NCBI GenBank assembly: GCA_023614405.1
Contig: CM042684.1
Span: 472,635,650 to 472,699,649 of the forward strand
Direction: 5' to 3'
Length of the DNA stretch: 64,000 nt
From: Avena insularis
Lineage: Eukaryota; Streptophyta; Magnoliopsida; Poales; Poaceae
In this document: positions 9,643-23,900 of the stretch, piece by piece
How the letters are laid out: each line of letters opens with the position of its first letter
Position numbering within the stretch: position 1 is the stretch's first letter
Translations under genes and position numbers: made by a program
The notes under the pieces: model-generated
Databases searched by the model: none
Seen by the model: only the letters and a program-made list of their open reading frames with translations
Told to the model about the DNA's origin: nothing

Positions 9643-12600
9643 GTGTTCCTTTCCACAAACCACATGGATCAACCAATGGCATTGCATGTGTGTTCTTTCC
9701 ACAAACCACACATGGATCCACCAATGTCATTGCATGTGTGTTATTTTCACAAACCACACATGGATCAACAAATGGCATTGCATGTGTGTTCTTTTCACAA
9801 ACCATGCATGGATCGACCAATGGCATTGCATGTGTGTTCTTTTCAAAAACCACATATGGATCAACAAATGTCATTGCATGCGTGTTCTTTTCACAAAACT
9901 TACATGGATCCACCAATGTCATTGCATGTGTGTTCTATTCCACAAACCACATGGATCAACCAATGGCATTGCATGTGTGTTCTTTTCACAAACCACACAT
10001 GGATCAACCAATGGCATTGCATGTGTGTTCTTATCATAAACCACGTATGGATCAACAAATGTCATTGCATGTGTGTTCTTTTCAGAAAACACACATGGAT
10101 CCACCAATGTCATTGCATGTGTGTTTTTTTCCACAAACCACACATGGATCAACCAATGGCATTGCATGTATGTTCTTTTCACAAACCACACATGGATCCA
10201 CCAGTGTTCACTGCATGTGCGTTCTTTCCACAAACACACATGGATCCACCAATGTCATTGCATGTGTGTTCTTTTCCACAAACACACATGGATCAACCAA
10301 TGGCATTGCATGTGTGTTCTTTTCATAAACCACACATGGATCCACAAGTGATCGCTGCATGTGGATTCTTTCCACAAACCACATATGTATCAACCAATGT
10401 CATTGCATGTGTGTTCTTTTACACAAACACACATGGATCAACCAAGGGCATTGCATGTGTGTTCTTTCATGAAGGAAACATGGATCCACCAGTGTTCACT
10501 TCATTTGTGTTTTTCCACAAACCACTTATGGATCAACTAATGTCATTGCATGTGTGTTCTTTCCCACAAACCACATGGATCAACCAATGGCATTGCATGC
10601 GTGTTCTTTTCACAAACCACAGATGGATCCACCACTATTCACTGCGTGTGTGTTCTTTCCACAGACCACTTATGGATCAACCAGTGTCATTGCATGTGTG
10701 TTATTTTCCACAAACACACATGGATCAACCAATGGCATTGCATGTGTGTTCTTTTCATAAACCACACATGGATGCACCAGTGTTCATTGCATGTGTGTTC
10801 TTTCCACAAACCATTTATCGATCAACTAATGTCATTGCATGTTTGTTCTTTTCCACAAACCACATGGATCAACCAATGGCATTGCATCTGTGTTCTTCTC
10901 ACAAACCACACATGGAATAAGCAGTGTTCATTGCATGTGTGTTCTTTTCAACAAAGCACATATGGATCCACCAATGTCATTGCATGTGTGTTCTTTTCAC
11001 AAACCACGTATAGATCCACCAATGTCATTACATGTGTGTTCTTTCCATGACCCACACATGGATCCACCAGTGGCATTGCATGTGTGTTCTTTTCCATAAA
11101 CACACATGGATCAACCAATGGCATTACATGTGTGTTCTTTTAGCAAACCACACATGGATCAACCACTTGAATTGCATGTCTGTTCTTTTCACAAACCACA
11201 CATGGATCCACCAGATTGATTGGATGTGTGTTTTTTCCACAAACCACTCATGGATCAACCAGTGTCATTGCATGTGTGCTCTTTTCCACAAACCACATGG
11301 ATCAACCAATGGCATTGCATGTGTATTCGTTTCGACAAACACACATGGATCAACAAATGGCATTGCATGTGTGTTCTTTTCGACAAACACACATGGATCA
11401 ACCAATGGCATTGCATGTGTGTTCTTTTCACAAACCACAGATGGATCCACCAGTGTTCACTGCATGTGTGTTCTTTCCACAAACCACATATGTATCCACT
11501 AGAGTGATTGCATGTGTGTTCCTTTCCACAAACCACATGGATCAACCAATGGCATTGCATGTGTGTTCTTTCCACAAACCACACATGGATCCACCAATGT
11601 CATTGCATGTGTGTTATTTTCACAAACCACACATGGATCAACAAATGGCATTGCATGTGTGTTCTTTTTTTACAAACCACACATGGATCAACCAATGGCA
11701 TTGCATGTGTGTTCTTTTCACAAACAACATATGGATCAAAAAACGTCATTGTATGTGTGTTCTTTTCACAAAACACACATGTATCCACCAATGTCATTGC
11801 ATGTGTGTTCTGTTCCACAAACCACATGGATCAACCAATGGCATTGCATGTGTGTTCTTTTCACAAACCACACATGGATCAACCAATGGCATTGCATGTG
11901 TGTTCTTATCATAAACCACGTATGGATCAACAAATGTCATTGCATGTGTGTTCTTTGCCACAAACCACATATGGATCAACAAATGGCATTGCATGTGTGT
12001 TCTTTTCACAAACCACACATGGATCAACCAATGGCATTGCATGTCTGTTCTTTCCACAAACCACACATGGATCCACCAGTGTTCACTGCATGTGTGTTCT
12101 TTCCACAAACCACATATGTATCCACTAGAGTCATTGCATGTGTGTTCCTTTCCACAAACCACATGGATCAACCAATGGCATTGCATGTGTGTTCTTTCCA
12201 CAATCCACACATGGATCCACCAATGTCATTGCATGTGTGTTCTTTTCACAAACCACACATGGATCAACCAACGACATTGCATGTGTGTTCTTTTCATAAA
12301 CCACACATGGATCAACCAATGGCATTACATGTGTGTTCTTTTCATAAACCACCTATGGATCAACAAATGTCATTGCATGTGTGTTCTTTTCAGAAACCAC
12401 ACATGGATCCACCAATGTCATTGCATGTGTGTTCTTTTCCACAAACCACATGGATCAACCAATGGCATTGCATGTGTGTTGTTTTCACAAACCACACATG
12501 GATAAACCAATGGAATTGTATGTGTGCTATTTTCACAAACCACACATGGATCCACTAGTGTTCACTGCATGTGCGTTCTTTCCACAAACACACATGGATC

Positions 12601-13133
12601 CACCAATGTCATAGCATGTGTGTTCTTTTCCACAAACACACATGGATCAACCAATGGCATTGCATGTGTGTTCTTTTCATAAACCACACATGGATGCATC
12701 TGTGTTCACTGCATGTGGATTCTTTCCACAAACCACATATGTATCAACCAATGTCAGTGTATGTGTGTTCTTTTCCAGAAACATACATGGATCAACCAAG
12801 GGCATTGCATGTGTGTTCTTTTCATAAAGCAAACATGGATCCACCAGTGTTCACTGCATTTGTGTTTTTTCCACCAACCACTTAAGGATCAACTAATTGC
12901 ATTGCACGTGTGTTCTTTCCCACAAACCACATGGATCAACCAATGGCATTGCATGTGTGTTCTTTTCACAAACAACACATGGATCCACCTGTGTTCACTA
13001 CATGTGTGTTCTTTCCACAAACCACTTATGGATCAACTAGTGTCATTGCATGTGTGTTCTTTTCCACAAACACACATGGATCAACCAATGGCATTGCATG
13101 TGTGTTCTTTTCATAAACCACACATGGATGCAC
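9643..13133. repeat. 48-bp satellite array, block A
   Basis: Tandem units of 47-49 bp, usually 48, each containing CACAAACCACACATGGATC and a GCATGTGTGTTCTTTT-like segment. Variable middles include CAACCAATGGCATTG, CCACCAATGTCATTG and CCACCAGTGTTCACTG. About 70 units are present. The left boundary is the gypsy LTR end and the right boundary is the TGCAC copy in front of the first solo LTR. Long open frames on both strands follow from the unit sequence and are not annotated as genes. Confidence 0.97.
13129..13133. repeat. Target-site duplication TGCAC, left copy
   Basis: The five bases just before the solo LTR at 13134 are TGCAC, identical to 17929-17933 just after it. A perfect 5-bp duplication is the length made by Ty3/gypsy integrases. 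Confidence 0.92.
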
Positions 13134-13616
13134 TGTAAGGTCCCCAACCTTTAATAAGATTGAGTCCCCTGTGTTTACAATGCTAGTCCCTGGATCAATA
13201 GCTAGCATCCACAGTTTAGATGTAATATCAAGAAACAAAGGTCATAATACAACTTTATAACCAGGAATAAAATAATTTTATTACATCAAACATAGCTCAT
13301 TGGCTATTTACATTACATTGCAGCAGAATAACTATAGTCATGGGTCCTTCATCTTCAAAGCGTCACAGGCAGACATGTTGGTTGTAGGCTTTGTAATCCT
13401 AATCAGTCAATCTTCACTAAAAAAACAATCAAACCTGCAACATAATAAGTTACAGCCACAAGGGTCAATACATTTGAATTGTATTGGCAAGTTTCACTTC
13501 TATGTGTAATATAGGTGGATCCTATCACTACATGCAAATTTGGCTAAGTGGAGTTTCAGGCTCATTTGCATAAAGCAATATTTTATCCTATCTTTTCAAA
13601 AATGGTTTTTGGTCTT

Positions 13617-13920
13617 TTGTCAAATCTCCTTTCATAAATCTCTTGAACTCCTTGGTAAAAATCCCAAGTGTTCAGGTCTTTGTCAAAAATCTCTTGAGCA
13701 CCTTAGTAACTCCAAGTGCATCAAGTTTTGTCAAAATCTCTTGAGCTTCTTGGTAACTCCAAGTGCATCAAGTTTTGTCAAAATATCTTGAGTTCCTTGG
13801 TAACTCCAAGTGCATCAAGTTTTGTCAAAATCTCTTGAGCTTCTTGGTAACTCCAAGTGCATCAAGTTTTGTCAAAATCTCTTGAGTTCCTTGGTAACTC
13901 CAAGTGCATCAAGTTTTAAA
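13617..13920. repeat. 47-bp minisatellite inside solo LTR 1
   Basis: Four full 47-bp copies begin TCAAGTTTTGTCAAAATCTC at 13721, 13768, 13815 and 13862. Shorter, more diverged copies lie upstream from about 13617 and a truncated one lies at 13909. Copies alternate between GAGCTTCTTGG and GAGTTCCTTGG, so a two-unit (94-bp) step may have been duplicated. Neither the second solo LTR nor the complete gypsy LTR has this array at the matching place. Confidence 0.92.
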
Positions 13921-16900
13921 AGTTTTCTTTTAGAAATTAGAATGTCGAGATCTTCCATAGCTTCAGGCCTTTAGTTGCTCAGTATTGTCCATAACCGGGG
14001 ACACGGCTAAGTACTTAGATTTTATTATCTTCTGCAGAAGTTGTACACTTTACCCACATGTCACACTCTCATCTTGTTGCCACCAGTGGCCGCTGGATTA
14101 GTACTCACCAAGATGGAATACTGGCAGATTGAGAATATGACGAAGTCTTTCCAAAAGGTCCTCCCATACACCATTGCTAGCTTGTCTTTAGCCCCCATGA
14201 AGCATTCCAGATCCACATGTCTGGTAACTAAAGACAATGTATGGGTCTTCCTAATGTAATTGACTAAGCCAGAGCCATAATAGCATGTGGTTGCACACGA
14301 AAGCCACAATTGGAGAAGCATGTTCAATCTCTAAGTTTCCTAGGTGGGTTTTCTTTTGGAGCACAACACAAAGAGATTGCCATAGAATGGTTCCTTTTGT
14401 TGCCACCTTCTCCAAACTTAAAGTATCCTCCACCTAGGTGGTTCATTGAGTCCTTGTTTTATTAAATAAAACACAAGTCCTTTTCTCAACTTTGTAAAAT
14501 CTCAACATGTATCTCTTTTCAAAAATATAGCATGGCTAAGCATGTACAACTACAAGGTTTTCACTAAGTAATGTAAGGGAATCCTATTAGGATTTAGCAT
14601 AGCATAAGTATAAGATTGTTTTCATGCATGTTTTCAAAATCCACTAAGTATAATGAAAATAGTAGGACTTTTGTATGATAGTGTAACTTGCCTTTTCGGG
14701 TAGGGAATGATGGTTCACTCCTTGATCTTGCTAGTCTCACACTTCTCTAACTTCACTACAAGTCAATCAAGCAAACACCAAATCAACTAACATTCCATAC
14801 CAAGAATCACTCAAACAAATTCACACACAAGACAATGGAAGTTAAGTCATGCATAAGCATGCAAAGGTTGGTTCCATTGTAAGGATGGTCTTCACTAGGC
14901 TTCTAACTTTGTAAGTTCCAATTTGGTCGTTTACCAAAATGGCAAAGTCATTTGCAAAGAGGGTCTCTATTAGATTCCTAAACTTTGTAAGATCCAAAAT
15001 GGTCATTTACCAAAGTGGCAAAGTTAAGGTAATGCATGCAAGCATGCCAAGCCTTGTTTTGTTTGATAAAAAGGGTTCCTAATGGGTCATAGACATTTGG
15101 GTACACCTATTGGTCATTTTGTGAAGTGGCTAAGTTATTTGCAAAAGGTTTCACTATAAAACCATTTGCAAAACAAAGTGTCATTCTATGTGGTGTAGAA
15201 ACATTTTTTACTAAGGCTTTAGCCTATAGGGTTCACCAAATGAGTTGCTATTGCAAAACTTGGTGTTTGGGTCAGTAGGTTTGGTTCAAAACATTTTCTC
15301 AAAGTTTTCTTTACAAAAAACATTTTTGTAAACAAAACAATAGTTTTTAATTGGCTAGAAATGGACTAAACTAATTAATCCATCCTATACTTTTCCAAAA
15401 TCATTTTCCAAAACTTGGGTTGGTTCCTAGGGTCAGTAAGGTCACAACAAACTAAATTGCAAAGGTTTTAACCTAAAAATCATTTTTAAATGATTTTTCT
15501 AATCTAAACAAGCACTCAAAAGAATCTGCAAAATTAAACAAGCTAACAGGTACTATTTGCTAAACTAAGGGTAGGGTTGGTTAGAGCTTGCTCTCCTGAA
15601 TCCAACGACATAAAATTTGTAATTTTTGGACGTGTGGATCAAAAGATACAAGAGTTTGAAAATGGTACTTAAATCTGTTTCAATTTTTTTAAAACAGACA
15701 CGGCGTCGCTTTCCTATTGGTCCATACCGGTTCGCATGGATCAGCTTCCTGGACCGTCAGATCTAAGTGGCTACGCACGGTGCAGATCAACAGATACCCT
15801 TTCGCTTAGTCAATCTATCCAAGCCGATGGATCTGCATCCAACGGTTCCTATCGTTTGGCCAAAAACTGGCGGCGGAGCGGTGGCTACCGGCGGCGGAAC
15901 GATCGGTCGTCGACGGAGGCGACGCTACAGGAGGTGAGGGAGATAGGGGAGATGCTCACCGGGCTCAAGGAGTTACGGCTGGCTCGACGTCTTGCTGGCT
16001 TGACAAGGCGCGCCAGGCGCAATTCCTCGTCCGGAGTTGGGAACGGCGGCGGCTGCTTCGTCTGTCGGAGACGTTGCGTGGTCCACGAGAAGGCAAACGA
16101 AAGCAACAGAAGACGCGCAAAGGTGCAGCGGTGATGCGGCGTGAAGAAGGAGGAGAGGCGGTCTGGTTTACCGGCAAATGTCGCCGTGGTTGGAGCAGAC
16201 GGCTGGCTCGGGCTTGTTGGAGTCGGGTTCGGTGCTCCGCGCAGACTAGGAGTACTAGGAGATGCGTGAGGTCGAGAGGAGTCCACTCGCGTGAAGTAGA
16301 GGCAGAGGGGTGGTCGGAGTTGGCCGGAATTGCTGCGACAGCTCGTCGGAGCAGAGGGCGTTCGGGGAGGAAATGGAGCGGCCTGGGGGCGAGCTTTGGG
16401 GAGGAGTCTGAGGGGAACGAGAGAGGATGCGCTGGCGTTTAAATGTGATTGATCACCGCGAGGAATAAACGCGGCGTTATGGCGAATTAAGCCGGAGAAT
16501 CAACGGCAGAACGAGGAAGAACGGGTCACTGCGGTGAGGACGAAGAACGATGAGAGGTGTCCGCTTGGCAGTGGAGGAAAGGGAGTGGGGGTTGGGTCCA
16601 CCAATCATACTCTGTGCGGGTAAGAGTCTGGGTGCGAAACGTTTTTGCTGAGGGAAAGAAAGGTGGGCTGGAGTTGGGCCTATTGGGCTGGCCGGCTGGG
16701 CTGGTTTCTTCCCTTTTTTTTCTGTCTGTTTGTTTTATTCTTTTCTAATTCTTTTTCTGTTTTTAATTTCAAACAAATATTCAAGCAATCAAACAAGGTT
16801 CAAATCAATTCAAACAAACAACAAACTTTTCATTTGAATTTGGTTCTGTTTAACAACATAATCCAAATCCAAGATAAATTAATATTTTTATTTATTTTAG

Positions 16901-17070
16901 GATCCATTTAATAATTTAAATAAAATGGATCTTTATTTAATAAAATAGGGTTTTGATTTATTTAATAAAATTTCCATTTGAAATCCAATTATTTTCAAAA
17001 CCAAACCAGAAGGTTTTATTTGAAAAAATAAAAGAATACTTGGAAACTTATTTAAATAAATAAATAAGTT

Positions 17071-17330
17071 TTGGTGTTTAATTAAAATGGGAAAGCCTTT
17101 ACTTAAATAAAATTGGATATTTAAATCCTTATTATTTTATTTAAATAATCCTTTACTCATTTTAATCAAAGCAAAACCTTTTAATAAAAGATTTCAAAGT
17201 AGTAATAAAATACTTGGTGTTCATTTAAAATGGAAAAAGCCTTTACTTAAATAAAATTTGGATATTTAAATCCTTATTATTTTATTTAAATAAACCTTTA
17301 TTCATTTTATCGAAACAAAATATTTTATTA
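17071..17330. repeat. 144-bp imperfect tandem duplication in the AT-rich part of solo LTR 1
   Basis: The segment beginning TTGGTGTTTAATTAAAATGG at 17071 recurs at 17215 with TTGGTGTTCATTTAAAATGG, followed by the same run of TTTACTTAAATAAAA and ATATTTAAATCCTTATT. Period is 144 bp. The same duplication is present in solo LTR 2 (48340 and 48484), so it predates both insertions. The surroundings are very rich in TTTAAATAAA motifs. Confidence 0.85.
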
Positions 17331-17928
17331 CCAAAGCTTGGCCAAAATTAATTTGGTTCACTTTTTCATTTGAAAACAAAGTCTTTTATCAAAAGATCCA
17401 AATAGTATTTCCAAAACAATTTATTTTCCTTTGATAAATGTTTATCTTTATAAATCCCTTTAGGATTATTTGTTCACCAATTGGTATGGGTTTTTGGTAA
17501 GGGCTTTATTAGCTTTGGAAACTCAATTTCCTTATCTTATTATGTTCATAAGGTTTTGTTTATGGTTCCAATTTGAGTGAAACCAACTTCTATGGTCTTT
17601 CTTGATCCTTTGTGAACATTTGTTGATCAGATTTGGTATGGATCAAACCCATAGGTTTGGAGATACTTTGGAAAATGATTTCCTTCCATTAGGGCTTAGG
17701 GATTTGGATTTATTTTCCATGTGTTCAAATTTCCAGATACATTCATTGAGGAATGCATTTCCTCTGGATTTTTGTTGAGTTCAAACTTTATCCAAAGTTT
17801 GTTCAAGATGGGATTTTTAAGTTTCCTTTTAGAAACAAAAGTTTCTTTTCACCCTGATTTTCAACAAAAATTTATTTTGTTTATTTATTTTTCACATTAC
17901 AAGATTTGGAAAATCTTGGGATGTGACA

Positions 17929-17933
17929 TGCAC
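17929..17933. repeat. Target-site duplication TGCAC, right copy
   Basis: Identical to 13129-13133. Joining the flanks gives GGATGCACCAGTGTTCA, a normal satellite unit, as found intact at 19841 and 21759. Confidence 0.92.
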
Positions 17934-20900
17934 CAGTGTTCAATGCATGTGTGTTCTTTCCACAAACCACTTATGGATCAACTAATTTCATTGCATGTGT
18001 GTTCTTTTCCACAAACCACATCGATCAACCAATGGCATTGCATCTATGTTTTTCTCACAAACCACACATGGATCAAGAAGTGTTCATTGCATGTGTCTTC
18101 TTTTCCACAAACCACATATGGATCCACCAATGTCATTGCATGTGTGTTCTTTTCACAAACCACATATGGATCCACCAATGTCATTTCATGTGTCTTCTTT
18201 CCATGACCCACATATGGATCCACTAGTGGCATTGCATGTGTGTTCTTTTCCACAAACACACATGGATCAACCAATGGCATTGCATGTGTGTTCTTTTAGC
18301 AAACCACACATGGATGAACCACTAGAATTGCATGTGTGTTCTTTTCACAAACCACACATGGATCCACCAGAGTCATTGCATGTGTTTTTTTCACAAACCA
18401 CACATGGACCAACCAGTGTCATTGCATGTCAGTTCTTTTCCACAAACCACATGGATCAACCAATGGAATTAGATGTGTGTTCTTTTCACAAACCACACAT
18501 GGATCAACCAATGGCATTGCATGTGTGTTCTGTTCCATAAACCACATGGATCAACCAATGGCATTGCATGTGTGTTCTTTTCACAAACCACACATGGATC
18601 AACCAATGGCATTGCATGTGTGTTCTTATCATAAACCACGTATGGAACAACAAATGTCATTACATGTGTGTTCTTTTACACAAACCACATATGGATCAAC
18701 AAATGGCATTGCATGTGTATTCTTTTCACAAACCACAGATGGATCAACCAATGGCGTTGCATGTGTATTATTTTCACAAACCACACATGGATCCACTAGT
18801 GTTCACTACATGTGTGTTCTTTCCACAAAACACATATGTATCCACTAGAGTCATTGCATGTGTGTTCCTTTCCACAAACCACATGGATCAACCAATGGAA
18901 TTGCATGCGTGTTCTTTCCACAAACCACACATGGATCTGCCAATGCCATTGCATGTGTGTTCTTTTCACAAACCACACATGGATCAACAAATGGCATTGC
19001 ATGTGTGTTATTTTGACAAACCACACATGGATCAACCAATGGCATTGCATGTGTGTTCTTTTCATAAACCACATATGGATCAACAAATGTCATTGCATGT
19101 GTGTTCTTTTCACAAAACACACATGGATCCACCAATGTCATTGCATGTGTGTTCTTTTCCACAAACCACATGGATGATCCAATGCCATTGCATGTGTGTT
19201 CTTTTCACAAACCACACATGGATCAACCAATGGCATTGCATGTGTGTTCTTTTCACAAACCACACATGGATCCACTAGTGTTCACTGCATGTGTGTTCTT
19301 TCCACAAACCACATGGATCAACCAATGGCATTGCATGTGTGTTCTTTTCCACAAACCACATATGGATCAACCAGTGGCATTACATGTATGTTCCTTTCCA
19401 CAAACCACACATGGATCCACCTGATTCATTGCATGTGTGTTCTTTCCACAAACCACACATGGATCCACCAGTGTCATTGCATGTGTGTTCTTTTCACAAA
19501 CCACATATGGATCCACCAATGTCATTGAATGTGTGTCCTTTCCATGACCCATATATGGATCCACCATAATTGCATGTGTGTTATTTTCCAAAAACCACAT
19601 GGATCAACCAATGGCATTAGATGTGTGTTCTTTTCACAAACAACACATGGATCCACCAATGGAATTGCATGTGTCTTCTTTTCATAAACCACACATGGAT
19701 CCACCAGAATCATTGCATGTGTGTTCTTTCCACAAACCACACATGGATCAACCAGTGTCATTGCATGTGTGTTCTTTTCCACAAACCACATGGATCAACC
19801 AATGGCATTGCATGTGTGTTCTTTTCATAAACCACACATGGATGCACCAGTGTTCACTGCATGTGTGTTCTTTCCACAAACCACTTATGGATCAACTAAT
19901 ATCATTGCATGTGTGTTCTTTTCCACAAACAACATCGATCAACCAATGGCATTGCATCTGTGTTTTTCTCACAAACCACACATGGATCAAGGAGTGTTCA
20001 TTGCTTGTGTCTTCTTTTCCACAAACCACATATGGATCCACCAATGTCATTGCATGTGTGTTCTTTTCACAAACCACATATGGATCCACCAATGTCATTG
20101 CATGTGTCTTCTTTCCATGACCCACATATGGATCCACCAGTCGCATTGCATGTGTGTTCTTTTCCACAAACACATATGGATCAACCAATGGCATTGCATG
20201 TGTGTTATTTTAGCAAACCACACATGGATCAACCACTAGAATTGCATGTGTGTTCTTTTCACAAACCACACATGGATCCACCAGAGTCATTGCATGTGTT
20301 TTTTTTCACAAACCACACATGGACCAACCAGTGTCATTGCATGTCAGTTCTTTTCCACAAACCACATGGATCAACCAATGGAATTAGATGTGTGTTCTTT
20401 TCACAAACCACACATGGATCAACCAATGGCATTGCATGTGTGTTCTGTTCCATAAACCACATGGATCAACCAATGGCATTGCATGTGTGTTCTTTTCACA
20501 AACCACACATGGATCAACCAATGGCATTGCATGTGTGTTCTTATCATAAACCACGTATGGAACAACAAATGTCATTACATGTGTGTTCTTTTACACAAAC
20601 CACATATGGATCAACAAATGGCATTGCATGTGTATTCTTTTCACAAACCACAGATGGATCAACCAATGGCGTTGCATGTGTATTATTTTCACAAACCACA
20701 CATGGATCCACTAGTGTTCACTACATGTGTGTTCTTTCCACAAAACACATATGTATCCACTAGAGTCATTGCATGTGTGTTCCTTTCCACAAACCACATG
20801 GATCAACCAATGGAATTGCATGCGTGTTCTTTCCACAAACCACACATGGATCTGCCAATGCCATTGCATGTGTGTTCTTTTCACAAACCACACATGGATC

Positions 20901-23900
20901 AACAAATGGCATTGCATGTGTGTTATTTTGACAAACCACACATGGATCAACCAATGGCATTGCATGTGTGTTCTTTTCATAAACCACATATGGATCAACA
21001 AATGTCATTGCATGTGTGTTCTTTTCACAAAACACACATGGATCCACCAATGTCATTGCATGTGTGTTCTTTTCCACAAACCACATGGATGATCCAATGC
21101 CATTGCATGTGTGTTCTTTTCACAAACCACACATGGATCAACCAATGGCATTGCATGTGTGTTCTTTTCACAAACCACACATGGATCCACTAGTGTTCAC
21201 TGCATGTGTGTTCTTTCCACAAACCACATGGATCAACCAATGGCATTGCATGTGTGTTCTTTTCCACAAACCACATATGGATCAACCAGTGGCATTACAT
21301 GTATGTTCCTTTCCACAAACCACACATGGATCCACCTGATTCATTGCATGTGTGTTCTTTCCACAAACCACACATGGATCCACCAGTGTCATTGCATGTG
21401 TGTTCTTTTCACAAACCACATATGGATCCACCAATGTCATTGAATGTGTGTCCTTTCCATGACCCATATATGGATCCACCAGTCGAATTGCATGTGTGTT
21501 ATTTTCCAAAAACCACATGGATCAACCAATGGCATTAGATGTGTGTTCTTTTCACAAACAACACATGGATCCACCAATGGAATTGCATGTGTCTTCTTTT
21601 CATAAACCACACATGGATCCACCAGAATCATTGCATGTGTGTTCTTTCCACAAACCACACATGGATCAACCAGTGTCATTGCATGTGTGTTCTTTTCCAC
21701 AAACCACATGGATCAACCAATGGCATTGCATGTGTGTTCTTTTCATAAACCACACATGGATGCACCAGTGTTCACTGCATGTGTGTTCTTTCCACAAACC
21801 ACTTATGGATCAACTAATATCATTGCATGTGTGTTCTTTTCCACAAACAACATCGATCAACCAATGGCATTGCATCTGTGTTTTTCTCACAAACCACACA
21901 TGGATCAAGGAGTGTTCATTGCTTGTGTCTTCTTTTCCACAAACCACATATGGATCCACCAATGTCATTGCATGTGTGTTCTTTTCACAAACCACATATG
22001 GATCCACCAATGTCATTGCATGTGTCTTCTTTCCATGACCCACATATGGATCCACCAGTCGCATTGCATGTGTGTTCTTTTCCACAAACACATATGGATC
22101 AACCAATGGCATTGCATGTGTGTTATTTTAGCAAACCACACATGGATGAACCACTAGAATTGCATGTGTGTTCTTTTCACAAACCACACATGGATCCACC
22201 AGAGTCATTGCATGTGTTTTTTTCACAAACCACACATGGACCAACCAGTGTCATTGCATGTCAGTTCTTTTCCACAAACCACATGGATCAACCAATGGAA
22301 TTAGATGTGTGTTCTTTTCACAAACCACACATGGATCAACCAATGGCATTGCATGTGTGTTCTGTTCCATAAACCACATGGATCAACCAATGGCATTGCA
22401 TGTGTGTTCTTTTCACAAACCACACATGGATCAACCAATGGCATTGCATGTGTGTTCTTATCATAAACCACGTATGGAACAACAAATGTCATTACATGTG
22501 TGTTCTTTTACACAAACCACATATGGATCAACAAATGGCATTGCATGTGTATTCTTTTCACAAACCACAGATGGATCAACCAATGGCGTTGCATGTGTAT
22601 TATTTTCACAAACCACACATGGATCCACTAGTGTTCACTACATGTGTGTTCTTTCCACAAAACACATATGTATCCACTAGAGTCATTGCATGTGTGTTCC
22701 TTTCCACAAACCACATGGATCAACCAATGGAATTGCATGCGTGTTCTTTCCACAAACCACACATGGATCTGCCAATGCCATTGCATGTGTGTTCTTTTCA
22801 CAAACCACACATGGATCAACAAATGGCATTGCATGTGTGTTATTTTGACAAACCACACATGGATCAACCAATGGCATTGCATGTGTGTTCTTTTCATAAA
22901 CCACATATGGATCAACAAATGTCATTGCATGTGTGTTCTTTTCACAAAACACACATGGATCCACCAATGTCATTGCATGTGTGTTCTTTTCACAAACCAC
23001 ACATGGATCAACCAATGGCATTGCATGTGTGTTCTTTTCATAAACCACACATCGATCAACCAATGTCATTGCATGTGTGTTCTTTTTCACAAACCACATG
23101 GATCAACCAATGGCATTGCATGTGTGTTCTTTCCACAAACCACACATGGATCCACCAATGTCATTGCATGTGTGTTATTTTCATAAACCACATATGGATC
23201 AACAAATGTCATTGGATGTGTGTTCTTTTCACAAAACACACATGGATCCACCAATGTCATTGCATGTGTGTTATTTTCACAAACCACACATGGATCAACA
23301 AATGGCATTGCATGTGTGTTCTTTTTTTGCAAACCACACATGGATCAACCAATGGCATTGCATGTGTGTTCTTTTCATAAACCACATATGGATCAACAAA
23401 TGTCATTGGATGTGTGTTCTTTTCACAAAACACACATGGATCCACCAATGTCATTGCTTGTGTGTTCTTTTCCACAAACCACATGGATCAACCAATGGCA
23501 TTGCATGTGTGTTCTTTTCACAAACCACACATGGATCAACCAATGGCATTGCATGTGTGTTCTTTTCACAAACCACACATGGATCCACCAGTGTTCACTG
23601 CATGTGTGTTCTTTCCACAAACCACATGGATCAACCAATGGCATTGCATGTGTGTTCTTTTCCACAAACCACATATGGATCAAGCAATGGCATTACATGT
23701 ATGTTCCTTTCCACAAACCACACATGGATCCACCAGAGTCATTGCATGTGTGTTCTTTCCACAAACCACACATGGATCCACCAGTGTCATTGCATGTGTG
23801 TTCTTTTCACAAACCACATATGGATCCACCAATGTCATTGAATGTGTGTTCTTTCCATGACCCATATATGGATCCACCAGTGGCATTGCATGTGTTTTCT

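Larger units (their letters stand above)
13134..17928 (-). mobile_element. Solo LTR 1 of a gypsy family related to the element at the left
   Basis: A 4795-bp block that starts TGTAAGGTCCCC and ends GGGATGTGACA, flanked by the perfect duplication TGCAC. It contains no gag, pol, primer-binding site or polypurine tract, so it is an LTR left alone after recombination between the two LTRs of an element. Its first part matches the gypsy LTR from 6413 onward and its whole plan matches the second solo LTR at 44681. Orientation is inferred from these matches. Inside are a 47-bp minisatellite, a GC-rich zone at about 15700-16680 with short meaningless ORFs (for example 15736-16134), and an AT-rich zone at about 16740-17900. 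Confidence 0.93.

Noticed and set aside
9643..13133. Regular short repeats resembling a CRISPR array
   Set aside because: The whole 48-bp unit repeats with small variants; there are no unique spacers, no cas genes, and the surroundings are a plant genome.
15736..16442. Overlapping Arg/Gly-rich frames in a GC-rich island that could suggest an exon
   Set aside because: The island is internal to a solo LTR, recurs in altered form at 46840-47960 and 8150-9130, and the frames are not kept between copies.
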